From Sipunculus nudus (taxonomy: Eukaryota; Annelida; Sipuncula; Golfingiida; Sipunculidae): 64,000 nt of DNA. A program made the position numbers and the translations under genes. Position 1 is the stretch's first letter, and each line of letters opens with the position of its first letter. The notes beneath the pieces were generated by a model. The model was not told the DNA's origin. It did not search any database and worked only from the letters and a program-made list of their open reading frames with translations. Positions 36,601 through 46,651 of this stretch are shown here, piece after piece. The DNA is taken from NCBI GenBank assembly GCA_026874595.1, contig CM049320.1, forward strand, positions 54,027,070 through 54,091,069, in the 5' to 3' direction.

Positions 36601-39600
36601 GCGTATACCCCCCTCCCCCCATACTTGACACTCATATATTCATATATTCAGCTCATTAACAAAGTAAAAATTAATATGTTATTTATGTTTCAAAAAGTCT
36701 CAATATTTTTTCATTTACATTTATGTTGACATGGGATAAGTTTAAATAACCAAAACGTTATGTGAAGTAGTTAGACATTTAATATCAATTTATAAATATT
36801 TAATGTTCATCTCCAGCAATATGTAACGTAAATATATTTATAGGTTCTCCGATTGTTACTTGGCTGCTACCGGAGTATACAACGTATTTGTGACCAACAG
36901 GTATTTCCAGACCAAAACGCCTTCTGTACGGCCATTTTAAATAGAGCGAAGGAAAACATACCATGCTGTTGGAAAAGTAGGCACTCTACACGGTTAAAAA
37001 TCCGGTATATCCTCTGATATTGTTAAAGCAATGTGCATTATTACGAACATTTATTGTTAAACCATTGACAGTTATGAAATCATGTCCATTCTAATGCTTG
37101 CTTTCTTTTCTGCTGATTTTATTCGTTTCAGGTAACCATAAATTATAGTGGTTTATTAAGCAGAAGATTGGTTTTTATATTTATTGACCTGACCTGGTTG
37201 TTCCACCAGTCGTTAGTCCGTATAAATAATAGTATTTCGAATTTATGTTTCAACTTTCAGTTGACCTGAGGTTTCATTAAAAATGTTATTGTTCATTTAC
37301 ATTATATAAAAAAATCATTTTAAAATATGAAAGTGAAATATACTTATATGAAAAAAATACGAAAGCTTCTGAATTATTTAAATATGATTTGCAAGACTTA
37401 TGTATCTTCCTTTTCTCACTGGAACTTGATCTGTATGTATGGTATATTGTTTGATTCTTTGTGGCTTTCGGCTCAGAAACAAGAAGTTTAAAAATTGATA
37501 TTAAATATCTTTACAAAAAAAAAGAAACAAACTCTAGTGCTACCCATGATATAAGAAAATGTTGAGGTAGGTACACCGAAACAATGTTTCCTGGCTATGT
37601 CAGGTTTGCATGTATGGATGTACATTAACCCAACTTATATAAGCACAAACGTACATATCTCAAGTATCTTAATCAAGAAAAGGAGACCAGAAATGTATGA
37701 ATATAATCGAAGCATTTAGATTGGACTGACATGAATTATATCTGGAAATTAGTCGATTGGTTATACATAATTTATTACAATGTCAACCACCAGGCCGCAC
37801 AATAAAACCCAACAAGAAATACCCCCTTTTGCATTAGATGAGTCGGTATTATTATAATTAATACGTACACTATTACACAACTGCTGTTCTTCTGTTAGTA
37901 AAAATTCGAATATCGCATACTTTGAGGGCACATTAAGACAACGAAGGATATAGAGAGAAATAATTCATCTTCCCATTTTTAGAATGTTATGGTTCATTAG
38001 AAGTTTGTATGTCTGGCGATAACACTAACTTGATTTATTGTTCAGGTAAATACAAACAATCTGGTATCAGGCGAAAGCACTTCCTTATGAAAATCAAAAT
38101 AATCGCAGCCTTAGATCCCATTGGTCGATGAGACATTTCTTTAGTTGTTTTTGTTGATGAGAAGTCTTTTTATTAGATCTCCTGACTATTGAGTCCAAAT
38201 ATTAAACCTTGATACTGAAAATATGTAATATAGTAAAGACATTATACCATAAAATCAGTAATAATTCCTTAAACTTCCTGTACAATTTTAGGAAATGTAA
38301 ACATTGCATTCTTACAAAAATAACTGAAATCATGTCTATCAAGCTAATTAATATTACCCTTGAACAAAAGAGTGGACAAAAACCGAGCACGAATGATTAA
38401 AATTGAGACATAAAACAAAAAGTTTGTTCACACCTCTGATATAATATTCATAAAGAACATTTTATCGAACTATTTTGTTCAGTGTCTCCCACGTCAACAC
38501 CGGCAACTACTTTCCTGATTACAACGACTCCGGTCTCAACAGGTAAGTGATCGGCTCTCTGGTAACTGGATAATAAATGATGACGACCACGCCGTTGGCG
38601 GAGAGTTAATATTTTCGAATGAGAGGTACATTAAATCAATCCTATTATTAAAATAACCTGTTTCCTTACAATATTGCTGGAAATATTAACAGATTTATCT
38701 TTTTCAAGATATAAATCTCCTTCCTTCAAAATAATGTAATACGCCAATGAACAGAAATATGATAAGGAAATATGTACAGAAACAGAACACTAGAAATGAA
38801 TGCGGAATTGGAGAAATTATAAACATTAAACGCATATTATATACGACATCGCTTGAAGCACTGATATTAGGTTATTGACGTATGGTTCATGTGAATATTT
38901 TATACAGTTTTCCCCACCACGGCACCAGCATCTACCGTCAAACCAACCACTGCTCCCTACACAACAGGTCAGTGTCACCTGCATGGCCACTTGACGTAAA
39001 TTATTGCATTACTAAAATTGCCTGATAAAATGCTTGTTTTTTTTTATCTTATTGCCATTCACACTTTAAGAAGTCTTAAGGCTAGTAAGATATGGTTATA
39101 CGTTTAAAAAAATCATATCTGTTCGTTTTAATAATGTGTTGTCCATGTCAGCTGCAAGCGGGTTTACGTTCAACATTTACTTCATATGCTTACATATACA
39201 TATAAATCAATATAAAAAAAATATAATCATTTTTTTAAATGTAAATGTCACTCAGGTCTCCTATGAGTAACAACAGCAAAGTACCTCCCAAGTTCAAAAT
39301 TTCATTCGCGGTTTATCGTAGGCCAAGTGTATAAGAGAAAAAAAATACATTTTTGGAATTACTTATTTTACTCAAATTTACCCAAATAAGGAAAACACAC
39401 CAGAAATTAATGGGGTTAAAAGAAATAGATATAGAGCAGATTCTACACTACATCGATAAATTAAAATAAGATAACGGATTGGTCAAGGACATGTGAGGTC
39501 TATTTAGGAAAAAGAGTGTTCTATCGCATCTCCTTGCATTTGAACATAAAGTATTATATTAATCTATTCTATTCTTATCTAATTATATTTGTACATTGTC

Positions 39601-42600
39601 TCCAACCACTTCCACCCTTCTTATCCACTACTCCATAAACAACAAATCAGTTGTATCCTTCTGGCTGAAAACAGTTATATTTAATGTAAATTATTATATT
39701 TTTTATTAAATTCCCTGATAAAATGCTTATTATTTTATGGTGCAATTTAAGAAGTTAGACAATCAATGTTTAAGTGACCTCCTTTTTTTCTGGCTGGAAA
39801 AGGAAACAGAGTTTCTCATATTTAAACATTATACAACCAAAATACTTTAGGGTTGGAGCATATGTTTATTTTGACTAATTGTGTCAGTTATCTTGATGGT
39901 CTGTTGATAATAATAAAAACAATTCAAATCTATGAAATGACTGCACGTAAATGTTTTGCCTCGTGCGCTAACGAATAATATTTACATGTAACTGATAAAG
40001 GGATATCAGCATAGGCCGGTCCTTATTTCAAACTTTCAAAATTTATTAAATCTCTTTAAAAAAAGAAGAAAAGAAATATAATATTTTTTTAAAAAACCAA
40101 AGCAGGTTCCAAGATAATGCATTAGGAGTTAATATAAAGGCATTGAGGGATGGGCCAAAAGCATACCTGCAACCACTACGCCTGCCACTATCTTCTCTCT
40201 CAAATAGCTTTGTCGTAAATATATTTGATATAATTTGTGCTCAATTTTCTATATTTGATGTAAATTTTTGATTTTATGAATTGTTTTCATTAAATGTAAC
40301 TTAAATGTTAACCAGAAAAAAATAAACCTTGACCGTCCATGATGGTAGGAAGAAAACACTTTATTTTTTTTTAATTTAAAACTTTGATAGCGAGACAATC
40401 ACTAAACGAGTGCAAATGTTATTAACATACGTTACTGGTTATCCCTGAAAAAAAATGAAAAATGAGCAGAAATAATAATAATAAAAATGTAAAAAATGTC
40501 ACAGATTTAAATTTTAAAAGATACGGTTGACAACTCGACGCATCAAACTGTTGTAAAATGAATTAAAGCGATTATCGTGTATGTAATGTTTCATGAAATG
40601 TCGTCAAAATTAGTAAGCAATAAAAATCAAGACAAGAAATTGTCGAATGGACATCTACACAGTTTCCCGCTAAACGCTAGTAATTAATGCACATTTTACA
40701 ACAAATCAACCAACGACTTGTTAGTGAAGAGCTATACGGTTACATAACACTCACTGGAATTAATTGAATGCAGCGGATGAGAATATTTTCTTCATTATAA
40801 ACAAACCCCACTTAACTAACCTTTAATGCTCCATCAATACCCATACTGATAGATAATATATAATTAAATATGTAAAATAAAGATTTTATGTAACTGTTCA
40901 TTGGTAACAAGTACGTCCGGAAAGATAATAGTCAATCGCTACTTTTACACGAATAAAATCAGGTAAATGTGTGATCAGATACAGCAAAATCTTATTTAAA
41001 GAAACGTAAACGTAAATTCATATGTTTTGTAACTAATCTTAAGACTGCGCTTTTAACTTGAAGATTAATTTGGAAATATGGTATATATAATGAATGTAAT
41101 CATTTCTGTATAAAGGGTTGCGTCATGGTATATTTTGTGGAACATATATAATAATAAAATAAGTATGTAAATATTTGTCATATATAAGTTCAGTAACCAA
41201 AGCTTTCTACTGTCGGTGTTGAAAACTTCAGAGTTGTCACATTAAGAAATACAGAAGGCGAAACTCTGCCTTTCCTGGGGAAATTATGTAATTAAACAAG
41301 GCATATTAACAAAGAAAATGAAACTTGATATGAGAGAGTTACAGTTAATATCATGTGTTGAATCAGTCTCACCACGTAATATGAGATACATGTATTATGT
41401 GAAGAAATTTTGTGATAAATCAAATGTATTTATTGTGTAGTGTCACCAACCACAACGCCACCAACTACCGGCCACGAAACAACCACTCCCTACACAACAG
41501 GTAAGTTTAAATTTTTGTCATCAATTTTGTTTTTGATTGTTAATAAATACTTTTATAAGTTAAATATAAAAAATGTCACAGTTTTAGATTTAAACAACAT
41601 TAAAATTATTAAGGTACCGACTTTTTTGCAGCATAAAGGTTTCAATGTTTGTTAGTGAATTAAACAGGTGGAATAACCGGTTATTTTCCTGTGCAGGTAT
41701 AAAGTTTGTCAACTACCTAAGAAATGTTTAATATATTTTAAGTTCCGGTTTTCGTCATAGAAATAATTGGAAACAAATATTGTCTCTTATGCTTCCAGAG
41801 ACGCCTTCCACATCTCCTACAACGACAACTGGTTTGTACCATCAGATAATTAATTATGTTCATTTACAATTTAGCTCCTTTACCCCGAGTGTCACTGCCT
41901 TTTGCCTGTAATTGAAACCATACTTTTTTCTGTATCTGTTATCAATTATTATAAAAACATGATTATCCCTATATGTGTCTCCCTAAACAGATAATGGTTT
42001 TCCCACCTTACATTTTTTTATCGCTTAGCCTATTAGAATATTCTAACTGCGTACTACACTTCAATTAAATTTAGGTCAACGAAAATATACATAATATTTA
42101 TAAAAATATACAAATATCTTAAACAGGCCAAATGCTACATCACCATTTGGTAGCCCCTAGCATGAAAGAGATACAAAGTGATGTCAGTGGTTTATGTTGT
42201 ATGCTTCAAGAAACAGATGTAGCCTTTATTGAGTGACTACTATTGCGTTAAATCTACGTCAGAAGAAAAAACCCACAAATATTGAAAATGTTTCTTGGTT
42301 AAATGCAAATAACATGATATTTATATGTTCCCAAACCCTCTTCCCCATCTGAATGGTCTGTCCCTATCGTGCTTTTGTTGTGATGGGATAAGGCTGTTGG
42401 AAGCGTGAATTTTGTTCAATAGTTTCTGATTAGCGCGGGGTTAAACTTGTCAAGAATCGTGTTATTATAATCAGGTGATAGAATAACAAGAGATAAGAAT
42501 CTCTAAACGGCTTGTATTCTCCTTACAAGACTCCTTTTTTCCGAATAATGTGGTGTGTGTGTGTGTGTGCGGGGGGGGATTCTGAGTATCTCTCAAGGCT

Positions 42601-44900
42601 TGTGGCTCATACAATGAATGGGGCGGAGGACTCTGTTTATCTCTCAGGGCTTTTGGGGCACACAATGGATGTCGAGTTTCTAGTAAGGTCTAATGTCGCT
42701 TATTTTGACAAACAATTATGAAATTAGTTTCATGGATAAAAGTGGGATATATAACATGTAATTGTGTATTGACCACAGTGTTAGTGTTAATGGTTTCTTG
42801 AAGCTGTATGTCCTCGTCCCCCAGTGTAGCAGGGTACCACTGATGTCATCATCCCTGTCTGGTCCCACTGTGCTCAAAGTCAGAGTTTTGTTATGTTTGA
42901 TATCCTGCGTATTTTTAAGATTACGGAACCTTTCCTTTAAATTTTCTTGTTCCAACTCAGTATTTTTGTTTTCCATGTTTAGTCGTTCCAGCATATCATC
43001 TTTCACAGTGGGGCATGATTGGGATGGTGTCATTCGGCAATGTTGCATTATTACACCGAAAGGTGTCGCTGTTTGTTTGAATACTAGCAACTGGAAAACC
43101 TAATTCTATTTCCGTTTTGTTTATTCCCACAACAATATTTTGATTAATGGTATATATATCAAAGACAAATTGACCAGTGTAAAGTTTTCACATGATACCA
43201 ATTAATAACCTTCGCAACATTTCAAAAAGATTCAGTGAATGCAGCATTTGATTAATTCAAAGAAACATGTTCAAGCGGGTTTTCATGGATAAATATTTCT
43301 AAATTTGGATTTTAAGATTCAACATAAATATATTGTATCACAACCTTTCCATTAAGGTAGTCCCAAAATATACTCCACTTGCTATTATAAGTTATGAACC
43401 CTAAATAATTACTACTTTCATTTTTCTCAGATCCATGTGTTGGTATCCTATCGGATATCTGTTTCAGACTTGAAAACGGCACAATATATTTCGTAAGTAT
43501 AGTCATGCACATGCCATACAATATATGCTGGAACGGTTCGTGGGTTTGGCTCGACTGCCACTTATACACCAGCACGTTAGCTCTAGCTCCTTTATAGTGA
43601 CATGTCTGTATATAACAATAAACAACCTGATCTAGCATGTCTAAGATGACAATCGCCTTTTTGTGATTACAACGTATTATTATTAACTATGTTTGCATGT
43701 TGTCATTAATGCTTTCATTTTCTCATGCGGATTTTCGTTTATCAGCAATCCTAGATCTTCATATAAATTCTCCATGCAAATGAATTTGAAACAAATGACT
43801 TATGGCTTTTACAATTTAGTGTAAAATTGAACTGAAAAGTGGTAATATAAGCTTTATTCAAGGTAAAATATAACATATTTGACTTATTTATTACCGCTAG
43901 GAATATAAGAATTATATATCCCGTACTTTTTGCCTCATAGCAAAAACTCATTCCCTCTATTCCTTTGTATATAGTCTAAACAAATTTTCTCATTCAGCTT
44001 GAAGAATTCAGGAAGTGTATGAGGCAAAAAAACCTGATCTACCCGACACCATATGCTGACTGTGCCAACCAATCTACGGTAGTTATATACAGTGTTAATG
44101 GCCTATGGAATGCATTAAACAGCAAATACTATTTTTAGAAAACAATTTATAATTCTATATAAGCCCATTGGTTTAGTTTTTCAAATGATGTTTGTAGTGT
44201 TCTCAATATTAAAACTACGACACGAAACTTTTATACTAATACTAGTACAAAAAGATAAGATAATACGCTGTAGCTTCACTAGCGAGACAGTTCGGTCCGC
44301 TTTCATGTCACCCCGTTACATACCCCCTCTTAAGAACGTCCTGTTATTAACACAAGACTATCCCATAAGTCGCATCTTCGGTGAACTAGGTGGCGGTTAT
44401 TGTTCAATTACTTCAAACCACCGTTCTCCGGGTCGCAAAGTTTGCCGTCATCCCGGACAAGCCCCCATTTGTTACGAAGACAATTGGCTCAGGGAAAAAT
44501 ATAGGGCCGATCCGGGATTCGAACTCTTGTCGGTGGCGTTCATGTCCGGCGTTCTTAACCGCTTCGCCTGAAAATCAAGCTTCCCTAGTGAGACAGTTCG
44601 GTCCGCATTAATTGCACCCCGTAACAATATATAATATTCATTGATGTATAAATAGCCAATCTGGTTTATTGTATAAAGAGGGCAATGGATTACGAAGAAA
44701 GGTCGATTTACTGCCGATGGGAATCGAACTCCCGATCTTTCGATTTCCGGTCGGCTGCCTTAACCACTTGGCTACGACAGATCCCTATCCCCTCTACCCT
44801 GTATTTACACACTTTTATAGGAACAAACGAGTTGACATCATGGTTTGTTTCCCACCGGCACTGAACCGACTTTTCTGTGTCTACCACCCCCTTTTTCTTT

Positions 44901-44961
<61 letters not shown>

Positions 44962-45925
44962 AAGAAATCATTGGACAAGCCCTAAACTTGCTTAGTCAAT
45001 ATGTTTTATTAATTTGTATTATTATTTTTATCAAACTCTTTTCCTCATTATTCTACAGGTGACTAACTTCACGATCGAATGCTTTGACAGCACAAGCTTA
45101 ACCTCACCAGATTCAGCGACGAAATATATGAAAGTGAATAAGGTTTTTAACAATCGGCTTGCCAAGATAATTGAGAAAGGTAAATACGAAAGTAGCAACA
45201 CAAAAATATTCGTCCGCACAAAAATATATTTCTATATTCACTGCATTCTATTTTAGTTGCAACATAAGCAAAATTAACACTGCATCATCTGTTTAATTAA
45301 TTGTTCCAGGAAGATGCTGAGTTTCAAAGCGATTACTTTCTAGCAGTTTTATTAAGCCACAAACTAATATTACTTAAACATATATGTAATTATAACAGTT
45401 ATGTTTCTATGAATTTTCTTGTTTATCATGCCAATCAAACAAAATGTCTTTTTATTATAACCCTGGAGTTTACCGATTGCATTCACATTATTTAAAACTG
45501 TCCTTTCTAGAAAGACCACCTGAAATAAAGACCAAATTATTAAGGCCAATCTAATGGGCAACCTTGACCTTCGACTTGGTCTTATTACACTGGTTTCATT
45601 GCATTTCATGTTAATGTTAAGATGTATGCATGTTTTATGGTATTTTAACTATAAATTCATTCGACATTATTTCTGAGCACGATCCACTGGATAAAAAAAT
45701 CATTAAAAATGTATGATCTCTGTTACTAATATTTGTGTTTTCATGTAAGAGACCTGTCCCGCAACGAGTGTCATAAAACAAGTAAAACGGTTCAAGAACA
45801 GACTTATCAGATGGGTGAGTATTCGGTATATTTGTGGTATTTAAAGTAATTAAGACAGTGTTATATATCACGAAAATATTATTAACGAAATATTTTACAT
45901 TATTTGCATATACATAATATATATA

Positions 45926-45974
<49 letters not shown>

Positions 45975-46605
45975 TGCTTCGTTTTTATAGATAAAACAGT
46001 TATTTTATCATGTGAAATTTGATTTACAGTTTGAAATATTCTGTGACTGCCTGAGTGTTCAGGTCCATGAATACTACCGGACCAGTGGTTCTTGTCCAAA
46101 CAAAACTGAGGTAAGCAAATAATAAGGTTAAACATTATAATATAAATATAATGCAGAATATATAGCAATAATATAATAAAATACCTTTACATTCTGTATT
46201 ATGCACATAATACTTATAAGATATTTTGCATATTCAATACATATATGATATAATACATATATTATATCATATGTAAAGAAATACATAGTGAATAATATTT
46301 ATATATACAATAACGATAATTAATATAATAAATAAATATACTAATTCATACATTATATATGTATATATTAGGGTTGGGTTTCAGTCAGCCTCTTCAGGAA
46401 CCATACGTATTGCAATACACTTAAAGTGATACGCGATACGTATTGACGATACGCTTATTATTTATCACTTACTAAATAAAAACTCTATTTATAGCGTTTT
46501 ATACTGGTAAAAAACACCAGTATATATAATTATGTGTGTCTTATATATATACATGGATTGTTTTTATTAGTTATGGAATAATATACATATAAATATATAT
46601 TTGTA

Positions 46606-46651
<46 letters not shown>

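Noticed and set aside
44390-44611. Plus-strand ORFs around 44185-44611
   Set aside because: They run through the tRNA-like segment and its flanking direct repeats, which explain the higher GC and absence of stops.
44690-44785. A functional tRNA gene
   Set aside because: A and B boxes are present but no acceptor stem pairs, and the same sequence recurs with a common tail at several sites, so it is a SINE.
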